From Symbiodinium natans (taxonomy: Eukaryota > Sar > Dinophyceae > Suessiales > Symbiodiniaceae), in NCBI GenBank assembly GCA_905221605.1, contig CAJNDS010002313.1:631001-695000 (forward strand): a stretch of 64,000 nucleotides of DNA, in the 5' to 3' direction. Numbering within the stretch: the stretch's first letter is position 1; each line of letters opens with the position of its first letter. This document shows, piece by piece, positions 22,439-35,132 of the stretch. The notes beneath the pieces are model-generated. The model saw nothing but the letters and a program-made list of their open reading frames with translations, was not told the DNA's origin and ran no database searches. The translations under genes and the position numbers were made by a program.

Positions 22439-24933
22439 AAGGTTGAAGAAAGGTCGCTAGGACACAGGCATTGGCCAGTGGGTCCAACATAGCAGAAGGT
22501 GTTGGAAATGTCAGGTTCCATCGTCGTACCTACACTGATCTATAGATGTGCAGAGCGGAGAGGTTCCCAAGGTAGCTTCTTTTTGGTCAGAAAGTCTTGG
22601 AGCTCGGCGCGCGACAGCGCGGCGTGTGGGCGCAACCGCGCAAGGTGCAGAACTTCCATTGTGCGAGCTATACGTGAACAGCAGGTTTCCAGCTCAAGAC
22701 TTGACAGACAACTTGGCAATCAGCGAGTGACACACGCCCATCGGCCGCGGCCAGTCGTTCAGAGCGTCAGTATTACAATGTTTCATTCGCGTTGCGCGTT
22801 TTGTTTTTAAGCTTTGCAGCTTGGGTTTCTGCGTTGTTCATCTGAGTCCCAGCGCCTCCTTCAAATCAGGTGTCTCGATTTTAAGGCCTACAGGGCCCCA
22901 AGGCTGTTGGCCCTCTGCGTGCCATGGACGACTGGATGATGTATCAGCTTACTGGCGAGCCGTCGCCCACCTCAAGCTGAGCAAAGAAAGCCTGCAGCAG
23001 TAAGAAGTTCAGAACTCGAGTCCCAAGGCACCGAATCTATAGACTTGAGATCTGCAGAACATGGTCTTGTGGCCGCCCAGGATGGACGTCCCAACCCCCC
23101 AGGAGCACCGGATTCGCGAAGCCACAGGACCCTCAATCCGCGGAACCTTCATACGAAGAGTAGTAGTAAGAGTAAGCAGAATCCGTAGCATCACGTGATT
23201 ATGCCAAAGTAGTACTGTAGCAATGTAGGCATACAGCAGTCTGGTATTCTAGTACTTTTTTAGTATTGCAGGCTTCAGAGAAGTGATATCGTGACAGTTC
23301 TAGACATCTCAGCTCATGACTTGCAGTAAGATTCATGGCAAGCATAAGCAGTGCCCTGTATCCCAAGTTCAAAAAAGGCATCGAACCCTCCAGGGCTGAA
23401 GAATCTCCAGCGCTACCAAGGCGTTACATCGCAGCCCACCGGAGGAAGAGGGCGCTCCGCGCCGGTTTGATGGGAGGTGCCCAGCAGCAATTGGGGCGAT
23501 TCGTCGGGCTTGGGTCTATATGGCGCTCATTCACTCCACTGTTTAGTTTAGTAGGGGTTTCCATGCTTGGGAAAAGATATGCCGGGGCCGGGGGGGTGGG
23601 GGAGGGCAAGAGAGACAACAGTGTTCACAAACATTCACGCCGAGGCTCTCTCGGGGGAATCAGCGTTCTGTGCACCTCCATGGTGGCATCGCAGATGTAC
23701 AATGCGGGAGACACTTGCCAGATCTTGCTGGCCTCCGACTTTTAATCCGCAGTATCCTTCTTCATGACCAGCTAGCGTCAAGTAACCTTCTTGACAGAAT
23801 TCTCTTCCACTGGAAACAGCAACATATGTTTGGTCTTAACTCTTATCAGCAGCTGCTCTTAGGACCCAGTGTTTTTCTTTCTTTTCTTTTTTGGGCGGGG
23901 GGGGCGAGGGGTTAAGTTCCTTGTCATAGATACCAATATAGTAGTACTCTTTCTTACTCTGCCACAAGCAGCCCCCTGGCAAGTAGCAATCGCTTGGCAT
24001 TTCAAGGATTGGCCACCCCGCTGGCTGCCGAGACGAGCGGCTGGGGTCTCTCTCGCAGGCGCCGCTGTGGCTGCCGGCTGGTCATGGAGCCGTGGCGACC
24101 TACCGTTTAGGGTTTACGGTTTAGGGTTTAGGGTTTGCTGTAATAGGGCGTAGATGCTGTGAAGGTTAGGATGCTCGAATGCCTCGTCAGGTGTGAAGAG
24201 CAGCTCTGGCCCAATTGCGGAGGGCCATCGAATACTTTTCTCCCACCCCACGCCGTCCGAGGCGGCAAAACCACCCAAACCTATTCCTTTTAGGGCTTAT
24301 AGGCCTAAACTCATGATAATGGCTTACTTCCAAAATACCTTTCCGTCACCGATGTGGACTTTCAGCCAAGGGGGAAGGTTTGAGGCCAGGTCCCGGCTCG
24401 TTTGTGGCACGGGTTTGGGCTGCCTAGGCAGGGGGGTCAGGGAGGTTAGAGGGTCGGCAGGATTGGGGGGGGGGGGGGGGGCAACGAGCACGCACCCCGC
24501 CTGAGATGCGGAGAGCTGTGGGAGGCGGGCGGCGGCCTAGGCCTTGAGTTTAGGACGTCGGTGGCAATCAGATGGGGAGGGCTTCAGCCTTCTTAAATTG
24601 AGAAACTGAAGCGGCTCGTTCTGGTGATAGCACAAGCAGTGTGACACCAAAAGCCCTTTCAGAATGCGAAACCAAGGCCGGCTTCAGCAACTGCAGGATT
24701 GAAGTCCTTTGCTTCGAATGCAGTAGAAGTCTCGAACCCCGTCCGAAAGGCTGTGAGAGCGCGTTCGTCGAAACCCACAAGATCTTGTGCGCGCACACAC
24801 ACACATATACACCAGGTCCAAACTCTCGAAGAACACCAGCCCAATGCACAAGCCACTGTGCTTTAACTCTGCACATGCACCTCACACAACTCTGCAACTT
24901 ACCTGCAGCGTCCGCAAACCTCAACCGAAAGAA
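22439..24933. other. No gene seen
   Basis: Only short open frames. A poly-G run lies near 24464-24481, and a short TTTAGGG array at about 24105-24136. Confidence 0.45.
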
Positions 24934-25324
<391 letters not shown>

Positions 25325-25436
25325 AACCCCCCCAAACCCAGGATGCGCAGCCGGGAGCTGGTTGGCCTCTTCGCCATCCCACAGTTCGACCCCGACGAGG
25401 CGCAAAGCGAGGCCCCTTCGGGTCGGCAGCAGCTAG

Positions 25437-25630
25437 GATTTAGGGTTTAGAGTTTAGGGTTGAGGGTTTGAGATACTTCTCAGGCAGACTTCAGAGGCCA
25501 GAGGCCTGGATGCAAAAAAAAAAACAGGGTTTGGGGGGGGGGGGTTTGGGGGTTTAGGGTTCTGGGGTGATTTTAGGGTTCAGGGGTTTGGGGTTTCGAA
25601 AAAAGGGTTGTAGGGTTTTAGGGTTTAGGG
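25437..25630 (+). repeat. Degenerate TTTAGGG-like stretch
   Basis: Scattered TTTAGGG and GGGTTTGGGG variants interrupted by A runs (about 25515-25526 and 25599-25604). Confidence 0.7.
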
Positions 25631-26156
25631 CTGTCGAGATTTTGAGATGTTGACCTAGGCCCTAGTCCGCCATGTCGTCCAGATCCTTCCTGTACCAGAT
25701 AGATTCTAAGTACTTGTAAACAGAGAAACAGCGCACGCCTGCACCCTAAACCCTCAACCCTAATCTCCTGGATGGGACCCCGAAGCTCCGAGCAAGGCCC
25801 AAACTTGAAGCTAAGGCCACGGCGCCGCCTCCGAAGGCCAAGCCGACGCCCAAAGGTCCAGCGCAAACCATTTGACATCCCTTGCGACTGCCGGAGCACG
25901 GGAAAAAGAAGAGCCGACAGAAACCTGTGCTCCTGTACGTCGGTATTTTTGCGTGACGGGAGGAGAGGAGGGTTATAGTTACCCTTTCCGCACATGGCTC
26001 GTGGGGTTATTCTGCAGGGCTCCACTATGTGGTGGCAGAGTAGGCTTGTCACTGTGATTCAGCAAGGTATGCTCCATTCGGACAGACTTCACACATGCTT
26101 GGCCGACTCCATGCAGCTAAGGGGTGGGTCATCAAAGCTCGGGTTTCCCACAATTC
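25631..26156. other. No gene seen
   Basis: A short CCCTAAACCCTCAACCC lies at about 25743-25760, 112 bp after the preceding TTTAGGG stretch. Nothing else recognised. Confidence 0.4.
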
Positions 26157-26392
26157 TCTAAACCCTAAACCCTAAACCCTAAACCCTGAACCCTAAACCC
26201 CCCAAAAAAACCCTAAACCCTAAACCCTTTTTTTGGGGGCGCGGCGTACCGGTTTCGCCTAAGTCCAAGCCTGACACCGTTTTGGCCCAAAGCTGGGACC
26301 TGACGCCGGTGACGAATCGCGTGGGGCTCTCAGTTGAATCTGGGCTTAGGGTTCAGGGTTCAGGGTCTAGGGTTTAGGGTTTAGGGTTTAGG
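26157..26392. repeat. Telomere-bracketed cassette: CCCTAAA array, 118-bp spacer, TTTAGGG array
   Basis: CCCTAAA units at 26157-26227 face TTTAGGG units at 26346-26392 across a unique 118-bp spacer (26228-26345). A runs and T runs of seven bases lie within and at the inner edge of the left array. Confidence 0.8.
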
Positions 26393-29300
26393 TTGAATCT
26401 GAGGAACTGAAGGAAGGAGAGGGGACACAAGGTTACTGTGCTCTCAAAATGCCCGGGTAGGCATCTTGAGACCAAGAGTCTGAGGGCCAACAGTTCTCAC
26501 TAGCAATTGAAGGGCGCTACAGTTTTCAATCCCGAAGTCCTGAAACCCGATGCCTGCTCTCCCAGTATCCCAAATAACTTCACAGCCGGATGAGCCTTGG
26601 GCTTGGAGGGTCATGGCTTAGTACTCTTGGTGTTCCCACTTGCATCCACTTTAGCCAAAACAAGCGTTGAGATGTGGGGCTGAGGTCGTCACGGCGTCCC
26701 AGGGTCCAACCACCTGCGAAGCCAGGATGGAGGCGACTGAAGCTCCCATCTGCACGAACACTATATGGGGGCTATAAGGGGATCCTACTATTTGGGGTCT
26801 GTATTCGGGGTCCCTTATTGCCGCAAACCTTCCAGAGTTTGTCTTTGGATATCAGAGTGGCCATTGATGGCGCCCCCTGTCTCCTTGGAGCAAAATTGAT
26901 CAGCAGAGGGGGGACAGTCGACAGAGTTCTACGGGGCTTCTGGTGGATGGCTGAAGGTCTAAGAAAGGCTCTAGGAACCGGAGAGCAGGCGGATGATGAC
27001 GAAGAAGTTCTCTTCCAGTCGGATGACGCGTTGGGCCGGGGCCATGCTTTTTTTGAGAAGGTCGGTTTAAGGTTTGTAGGCCTTGGTGCAGAACTCCAGC
27101 CTCATCAATCGACCTTAGAGCTGCAACCCCTACGGGCATAGCGGCCCATCGACCCGAGGATGTACCCAAAGGCTCCAATGCAGTTCCCTTTTGGGGTATA
27201 GTTATTACTACACAGGAGCCTATAAGTCAGAGGGCTTCAAGAGATGCAATGCCCATCCGAAGCAACCCTGGGTCGAGACTCGGAGAGACTCGGAGAGCTC
27301 AGAGCACACAGCACGGCTGCTTCACGCCATGTCGATGCCTGTAAAGCTTGAGGAGGAGGAGCCTCCACTCCTTAGAGGGCTCGGCCCTGGGTAACAAACC
27401 TCTGTGCTCATTTGAGAAGCTGCTCCTTGAAGCATGTGGGGCTACGAAGGGATTTGGATCCCGACTTGAGATTTCTTGTGAGCCGTGGACTGTCAGAATG
27501 TGTGGCGCTATAGAAGCCCTCAAAAAAAACGCAGACCCGTTCCGTCATGAACAAAGCTCTACAAGTCAGACATACTCAGAACATCCACGTCTGGTCTACT
27601 CTTCTGCAGGAGTCCACCGTCGCTACGGAGCTGGAGCACACCAGCGGCAGCCGCCTGGAGCACACCAACTGCAGCAGTGCTCTGGAGCACACGGGCGACA
27701 CACGCGGCTTGAAGAAGGCCCATGGTCCCATAGTCCCCCTAAACCCCAAACCCTATAAACCCACAGTCTTATGAGTTGAGGCTGCTGAGTATGATGTGCG
27801 CCGTTTCTATCTGCGCTTGTCCAACTTTCGTGATGATTTGCCATCGGCCGCTGAGAATTGAACGCTCTTGTCATTCTTTTCCCCCACAAAATGTCCGTGC
27901 TCCCTATTCGGCCATCTTACTTGGCTGGATTTGGTCGGCATACCTGCACCTGGCACCCGAAACACCTCATACACATGAGGCTAGGGGGTGGGCGGCGAGG
28001 GCGGGGGGGGGGGTGGTGGCGGATCATGGCAATGCTGGCATGGTTCAATCGATTGCCCAGGCGCACGTTTCCGGTCATGATTCCTTTGACTCACCAGTGG
28101 CAGTAGTGGACAGGGCAGCTGAAGGCGCCATGCATCTGTTTCAATCACCGTGCTTTTCTTGTGCCTTGCACATGATTCGGCACTCCCTCCCTTGCAGTGT
28201 GGGACAGATTGCGCGGAGGAAGTAGTCTCATTCGTTCATTTCAGGCAAGCTCAGGGCTGTGCAAGAACTTCGGGCTCCCAAGGTCCCCTCTCGCCCTTGT
28301 CCAGGCTGCATCCTACCTCTCTCAATGCACGACACTGTCTGCTGGCCTTGGGCTTGGAGATGGAGAGACGCAGAAAGTAGAAGGGTTTCGAGGGGCATCG
28401 TAGAAGCAACCCGAACTCCCGCCTGCAAGATGCAGTTAAGCAAATCACGTTTGCCACAATGGCTCTCAGGAGAATCATTGGAGAATCTCGGTAAGGCTTA
28501 GATTTGATCCACCCGAGGCCTGAGCCATCTGAGTCACGAGAATCTGAGCGCGCCTTGGCCTAGAGATCCGTCCTACAACCTAACCTGTCTTGCAGCCCAT
28601 ACGTAATACCTCCATAGCTATGATGCACGACGTGTCATGGAGTTCAAGCGTCCCGAGTCCATCCGTCCAGGAACCATTCTGCTTGGCTTTTTCCACTTGG
28701 GTCCACCATTCTATGTTCGATTTGGTCTCTACCTATGTACCCGACGAGACGCGTGATCCGGGGTTAGAGTCGCTCTTCGTCGATACCCGTGAAGCGCACA
28801 TGCTGTCGCGGCGGGTTGTCAAAAGAAGGGACAGTCTCCAGGACCATGCAGGCAATCGTAGACTGTTTTGGCGTTGGCGTCGCATCTCGGGCTTCGTTGC
28901 TAGGGGATCCTTTCTCACAAAAGAGTAGCATTCAATAGGGCTATATAGGGCTGCTGAAGGTGTAGCACAGGTTGTGTTTGAGAGACAAGCGACCTGGAAG
29001 AGCACTGCCAGCTTTGAGTCTAACAGCTTTGCAACCTGCAGAATGTCCCCCATCTCCAGCTCCAGCCACCTGTTGGCGGGGACTAAGGTGGCAAGCGAAT
29101 CACAGGCTGTGCGAGCAGTTGTTGTGGTTCAGCTAACTCGCCTCAATCGAGGCATGTCCATGAGGTGGCGTCTTCGTCAACGTTACTATTCATGACTTTT
29201 TGAGATTCCGCAGGAAATTGAGCCAGTCACCTTGAACCTTCATGGACGAGTCACACCACCGCCTAGCCTGAGAGCCAACTAAACCCATAACGCCTGAGCA

Positions 29301-30250
29301 CAACACGACCGTGGACAAGGGTACTGAGTAGACAGGCCACGGCATAAAACCTGCACCTCAACACGTAGGGGTCATACAAAAGCAGCATGCGTCGGGCGCC
29401 GCAGGCGTCAGTTCCGGAATTCTCGGCCATCAAGCCGGATGTTGAGAACGCGCCCGATCTGCACCGATGAAGCCCTACACGCTTCCAAGGATTCAGAGGC
29501 CTTGTAAACCCCACACTAATCAAGCCCAGAAATTTATCACGGGCTTTCTTATAAGGGATGCTCGGGTAGAATTCGCCCATGCCGGTCTGTAGTCTCCTCG
29601 AATCTGAGGCTTTGGGGGTGGAGCCTCGAGAAGTCATCAGCATCTGGACGCTGGGATCCCCAGAGTGACAGCCATGGCTTGTGCTTCTTCCGCTGCTTCT
29701 TCGGGGTCTGAGAAATTCAGAAGAAAAGTACTGGAAAATGTGAAAGCATAGATAATTGTAAGCATACTAAGAATAGTAGTTATGGTTATAGAGTGTTGTG
29801 GGGGCGGGGGGCATGCTGTCGATCGGGGTGCCGGGCTTGCATTAACTACTTGGCACAATATGTGCCTGTTTCGAGCCACGCTCGCAGAACACAAAAAGCC
29901 GAGCCCCTGGTCGCGAACTTTCATCCTCTTGCTTCTTTCTCTGGCTTCACGTTGTGGAGCCCTTGTCTAAGAGAAGATGCCGCAGTCAACCTGCAGCCCC
30001 AAGCGTACCAAAGAAGCCTGCAGTGGATCCCATCCTCAACTCACGAAGGCTCCGAAGCTGTGAAGCCCTCAGATGTCCAACCTCAAGTCCACCAACGGAA
30101 TGCTGACAGAGGGTTGGTTGTTTAGGATTTAATTTTAACGCTACGCGACCCGCCTCGGCCTGAGCTTCTGCAACAAGGGCAGCCCAAACCTGGGGGCTGG
30201 GGGCAGGTGGGGTGGGGGAGGCAAGGCCCGGAGGCCAATGGTTCCACTAG
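26393..30250. other. No confident gene; one family A-like copy
   Basis: A degenerate family A-like copy lies at about 26745-26832 (GGGGATCCTACTATTTGGGG, then GGTCCCTTATTG). The open frame that follows to 27141 (26674-27141) matches no family I recognise. Poly-G tracts lie near 28001-28012 and 29801-29810. The rest is unique sequence with short frames only. Confidence 0.4.
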
Positions 30251-30278
30251 TGTTGTGGGTTCGAGTCCCACAGGGGAT
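30251..30278 (+). pseudogene. tRNA fragment (T arm only)
   Basis: GTGGG-TTCGAGT-CCCAC at 30255-30271 is a perfect tRNA T arm with a box B sequence, but no matching acceptor, D or anticodon arm can be built upstream. It lies about 250 bp before the intact tRNA-Gly. Confidence 0.45.
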
Positions 30279-30522
30279 GCTCTTGCTGGGCTGCTAGATT
30301 GGCAGACAACTGTGCCTCCAGGTTTATCTTTTCCCTCTCTTTCTTTTTGTATTTATGATCTCATCTGGATAAGTGACCGCAGTAGCTGGGCGCAAAGTCC
30401 GACCAGAAAAGTTGCTCATACGAGTCTCCTCCTTTAGTTACTTTAGTTTTACTGAGAAGAAAGTCCCTTCCAGATCAAACAGGATTTCCTTTTCGTGAGA
30501 AGCAGGCAGGCACAGACCAGGA

Positions 30523-30593
30523 GCGTCAGTGGTCTAGTGGCAGAATACATCGTTGCCATCGATGTGACCCGGGTTCGATTCCCGGCTGATGCA
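30523..30593 (+). tRNA. tRNA-Gly (GCC)
   Basis: Complete cloverleaf read by eye. The acceptor stem GCGTCAG pairs with CTGATGC (one G-U), the D arm contains the box A-like TGGTCTAGTGG, and the anticodon stem CATCG/CGATG holds the loop TTGCCAT with anticodon GCC at 30555-30557. The T arm is CCGGG-TTCGATT-CCCGG and the discriminator is A. No intron, and CCA is not encoded. Confidence 0.95.
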
Positions 30594-30865
30594 CTTAACA
30601 TCTGGCAGCTGATCCAGAAAGTCAACCCTCCGTGTTTTGGGCCAGTTGGCGAGAAGAAGAAGCAGAAAAAAGCTTCCCTTCTATTTTTGGTGCTGTCTTC
30701 TCAATTTTGTCTTTATCCTTTCTCTTGCCTTCCTTTTTACTCGCAAAATGGAACTTCCTGGCTTGGAAAACGTTCTCCTCGGCTCTTTCAAGACACCCTT
30801 CCTCGATGGCACTCTTCAAGGACCTCTCGATTTTTGAGAGTTGGGGTTTTTCAGTGGTGATTGAA

Positions 30866-30938
30866 ACTCGTGTGGCCTGATGGATAAGGCGCCTCCCTCC
30901 TAAGGAGGAGATTGCGGGTTCGAGTCCCGCCCCGAGTA
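30866..30938 (+). tRNA. tRNA-Arg (CCT)
   Basis: Cloverleaf with D-arm sequence TGGCCTGATGGATAAGGC and anticodon stem CCTCC/GGAGG around the loop CTCCTAA, anticodon CCT at 30899-30901. The T arm is GCGGG-TTCGAGT-CCCGC. The acceptor stem ACTCGTG/CCCGAGT has one mismatch at position 6. A TTTT at 30942-30945 is a good Pol III terminator. It lies about 270 bp after tRNA-Gly on the same strand. Confidence 0.92.
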
Positions 30939-30941
30939 CAT

Positions 30942-30945
30942 TTTC
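30942..30945 (+). terminator. Pol III T-run after tRNA-Arg
   Basis: Four T bases just after the tRNA 3' end. This is inferred from the standard Pol III terminator. Confidence 0.5.
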
Positions 30946-33900
30946 TTTGTTCTTATTCCGTGCACGTGGTCTTTCTTTGTGTCTTTCTCTGTAGGGTCCT
31001 CCTTCCTGCCTTCATTCTTTAGAGAAGGCCAAGAAACGAAAGAGGAACAAATGCAAAACGACAGAAACAAAAGCAAGAATATGCAAAATAAAAGAAGGAG
31101 AGAGAAAGAAATAAAGAGGAAAGAAATAAAAGAAAAAGGAAAGAAAGAAAAAGGAAAAGGAAGGGGGGGAGGGGTGGGGGGGGGGTGGATGGCGGCCCCT
31201 ATGGCAGGCTGAAGTGCCCCCTGGTCCCGGACACTTGTCGGCTGGGGGGGGTAGCCATTTCAGGCCAAAAATGCAAAATAAAGGGGTGCAAACCTCGCGC
31301 CTAGGAGGTTATTACAGGTGGGGTGCCTGCTTTGTGCTACCCAGACACCTACGGCCCAAGGCCTCGGCGGATTAGGGTCAACAGTAGGGTTTAGGGTGTA
31401 GGGTTTAGGGTGTAGGGTTTAGGGGGATTATCCATGTGCTGATTAAAGAAGAGTGTCCGGCGAGGTGGCGTTCTGTTGGCATCGTGGCGAACGGTTTCCT
31501 TCTTGCCTTCATGACTCTTGCACCAAGGCATTCGGGCGTTTGGCGGTAACTTTCAGGTTTGCAGGCTGCGGCGAGACCTCAAGATCTTTTGGCACTTGGA
31601 ACCCAAGGCTTGCGGGTGCATGTTGCCTGGGCTTCCGGCCTACAAACCTAAAACTAAAACCCGCCAAAGCATAGGACCCTGTGATGCGATTGACGAGGTC
31701 TTGATCTCTGTATCATCCTACAAACCCTGGATCGCCAAAACCCTTATCGTAGAGCCTGCCCAGCCAAGGAACGCCACATGCACTGGGGTTGCATACGGCT
31801 GCTGGGCGGTTGGGTCTACCAACGTCTACCGGGTTTTGGAGTTTGTGTTTGGGCTTGTTCACTTTGTAGTTGTGGCTCCGCGGACTCCAACAAATGCAGG
31901 TAGTACAGGGCTCTTTTGCAGGGGTGCTGGCCTGATATGCACTGATTCTATCAGCAGCACAAGCTTTAGTTTAGACTCAACTGGCACTGGAGAGGGGGCA
32001 ACAATTGCCCCAGCTTGACTGGGGTTTGAATTTGTGTTCATGGAGGTCGAGAGGGGTGGGACGGCACTGCTTCAGAATTGACCGCCGCACTTGCTTTATT
32101 CTGTCGAGCTTTATTTACTAGGGGGAGGGTGAGGCGCAAGGAAGCGTCCCACAGCCAAGCGCTCGAGACAGCGTCGGCATCTGGGGCCAAGGTTTCTTCC
32201 TTGGCTACATGGGTTTGGATTCCTATGTTATGCGACGGCCTCAGCACTACAAGGTTAGAGTCCTGCAGTTTGGGCATCTGTGGTAATGATACCGGCTGAT
32301 TCGGAAACAGAGACAGCGGGAGAGAGAGAGAGAGAGAGTCAGAGTGGAGCCCATCCCCGAGACCCCAGGTGGAGTAGAAAGGAAAGAGAAGAACGAAGAC
32401 AAGGGAACTACAGCAGCGGACACGCCAATGGAAGGGTCAGAGGAGTTCGGAAATGAAGATAAAGATTCCCAGCAGCCGGCAAAGGAGGGAGAAAGACGTG
32501 CAGGGGAGTCACCCGACGAAAAGAAGGACGCTAACGGTGATGATCCTATGGGCGGCGGAGGTGCTGATGAGGGCAAGGATAACGGTGGAGAGCACAAGGA
32601 TGATGGTGCAGAACTATGGGGGAGCACCCATGTTGCTAACCACCCGGGGACAGTGGGGGACAATCCACATGTGATATAACCCCAACCTGTAGTGGCATAC
32701 TTTCACCAACTGAACCAGCAGAGCACGCCCATCCGGGCGACCTCCTTCGGGGGGTTACGTGCTGCGGAAGGAAGGAAGAGAGTCAGAGAGAGGCCGTTTT
32801 GGCGCAAGTCAGGAACCCACCCGACGCCTTGAGCTCCGTGCCACCCGTTCATATCGAAGCAGCAGAAGAAGAAGAAGAAGCAGAAGAGAGATACGGAGAA
32901 TGCGATAAAGTATTTCGGGCGCGCCCTATACAGTCCAGTCACGGGGCCCGATGCTCCTACTGGAAATTCCTTAAATCCCTACTAAGAATGACAGTCTTGG
33001 TGAACGTGACAGGTCCCTCGATACGTGTCTTGCAGAGGCGTGTAGCCGTATAGTGCCTTGGTCATGCCATTTGGGCAAGCTTCAAGAAGATACATGGTCT
33101 AGACAGTGCATGAAGCTAGTGCGAGATTTCGGTGATGGCACGGCAGACACAGAGAGAGAGAGAGAGAGAGACGGAGAGGGAGAGGGAGAGGGAGAGCGAG
33201 AGCGAGAGCGAGAGAGCGAGAGAGAGATTAAAAAAAACAACAAAACAAATCGAACCCTGCACCTGGAGGAGTTCTCACTGCAGCCCCAGGAACAGCCAAA
33301 TGCAAAGGGGAGCAGCACTCATTCGCGTGGGCAATGTCCCGGGTAACGGCAGTAGTTTCAGTGTATCTCCACTCGGTGCCACGCATGTCTCACAACCGAC
33401 AGACTGGACCGCGAACGACTCAAGGTGGTCCCCTCGGGGACCAAGTGCAGAGGAAGGAACGAAGGAAGGAAGGAAGAAATGGAAAAACTAACCACAACCC
33501 AACGGCAAGCACGGTTTCAACAAAGCCAGAAATCGAGCTGCAAAATCTGGACGTCGAAGTCGCAAGTCGGAGGCTTTCGGAAGCAACCGCTCCAGCAGCC
33601 GGGATTGGGGTTCGGGAGGCTGTCGGAGACGGTGAACCCGAGATGCCAGAGTTGGGGTGAAACCCTAAACCCTGAACCCTAAAACCCTCAAGCAGAGGGG
33701 GTCTGCTAGGCGGGTGGCAAAAAACCCTTCAGCAGCCAGAGTTGGGAGGAGCGTTGGGACCTTAAGACGTGCAGTATGGCTTCCTAAAGCACTTGTCGCT
33801 CTGGAGTGGCGCCCAGGTCGTCCATCACAGCACTCATGAAGCTTCCAGCCACCCGGCTCTGAGCGCAGTTCATTCGTAGACCAGAATGCAGGTTGAAGTC

Positions 33901-34540
33901 GGGGGGACTTGAGACACAGCACTTGGCGTTCATGGTTGAGTAGGTGGCCCCGGGGACGTAAGCCCTGGCTGCCTGACCTAGCCTCGCCTGTTGTGAGTCT
34001 TGCTCTTGTTTTTGTGGTTCTTTGGATCATCTCTTTAAAAAAATTCCAAGCGTTTCCAAATCATGGTTTGTCCGGTTTGTCCCCTCATTATTCGCATGTG
34101 TTGCGTGTCTATGTCCTTGCCTTGTGTTGCAAATATTTGCAAATCTGTATGTCTCTATCTCTTTCTGCATCTCTGTCTCGCTCTCTCTCGCTCTCTCTGT
34201 GTCTGTCTCTCTCTCTATCTCTCTCCCTCTCTCTTTCTCTATTAATGTGGCAAATGCTTAAGGACGTGCTGCTTCTACCGTACGGTGTGATGACCGACTG
34301 CCTCCCCATTCGTGGCCAACACAGGCAGGCCGTCAAACTCGAAAACCTGTGTGCTGTGCCCTTGGGCGTCGAAACCTCCTGTACCCCTTGCTGAATTTCT
34401 TACTGTCCCCACACCTTATTGCTCCTAAGCCCGAGACCCTTTGAAGCCCTAACCCCGTTAGAATCCTGCATGAGTATCACTGAACCCCAAAGTCTAAGTA
34501 TCGAGTCTGTCAGCAACTCACAAGTGCTTCAAGCATGTAG
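30946..34540. other. No confident gene
   Basis: Holds an A/G-rich tract at about 31035-31165, a TTTAGGG/TGTAGGG stretch at 31385-31423, GA tracts at about 32320-32338 and 33148-33230 and a CT tract at about 34175-34235. The frame at 32344-32679 (about 111 codons, rich in Asp, Glu, Lys and Gly) follows the GA tract. It is acidic low complexity and I do not call it a gene. Confidence 0.4.
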
Positions 34541-34900
34541 AAACCCTACCTTAAGACCCCGGACATACTTCTTTGTAGGTGTTGACTCTAAATCCCCTGG
34601 TAGGATCCTTAGGGAACCTACAGATAGGTGGGTTGTGGGCCCCTATAAGGTATAGCCCCTAGTAGTAGAGTAGGTAACCTTTAACCTTTTGGGCTAGTAC
34701 AATCCCCTTCTAATCCCAAAGGTTAACCTTGAATTCCCTTAGGTTACTGGACGACAAAGAGTACCTATAAACCCTACCTTAAGACCCCTGACATACTTCT
34801 TTGTAGGTGTTGACTATAAATCCCCCTTGCAGGATCCTTAGAATAACCAGCAGATACTGTAGGTGTTCGGCCCCTACAAGGTCTAGCCGGTATAGCAGAA
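34541..34900. repeat. Direct duplication flanking an inverted repeat
   Basis: AAACCCTACCTTAAGACCCC, then GACATACTTCTTTGTAGGTG, occurs at 34541 and again at 34769, and similarity continues to about 34670 and 34900. Between the copies GGTAACCTTTAACC (about 34673) and GGTTAACC...GGTTAC (about 34728-34748) form an inverted repeat. Confidence 0.7.
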
Positions 34901-35005
34901 GAAGTGCCAGGAAACCTTGGTTGCTGGTGGCTTGGTCCATTGCAGGCATTGCGCTCCTAGCCATGAGCTGCCCGGCACATCATGACATTATTGGGGGGGA
35001 TGAGG

Positions 35006-35073
35006 GTTCAGGGTTTAGGGTTTATAGGGTTTAGGGCTTAGGGTTTAGGGTTGAGGGTTTAGGGTTTAGGGTT
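35006..35073 (+). repeat. Interstitial telomere-like array, TTTAGGG orientation with variants
   Basis: About nine TTTAGGG-like units, followed by the hairpin GCAACTTC-TGA-GAAGTTGC and a module ending in an A run. Confidence 0.85.
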
Positions 35074-35132
35074 CACGCAACTTCTGAGAAGTTGCATGTT
35101 TGCCGGCAGCCGCCAAAGTCCGTTGCTCAAAA

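Noticed and set aside
31250-31275. GTAGCCATTT resembling part of the dinoflagellate spliced leader
   Set aside because: Only about ten bases match and the following GGCTCAAG is absent.
32344-32679. 111-codon acidic frame after a GA tract
   Set aside because: Composition is low complexity (Asp, Glu, Lys, Gly) with no motif; I left it as a remark, not a gene.
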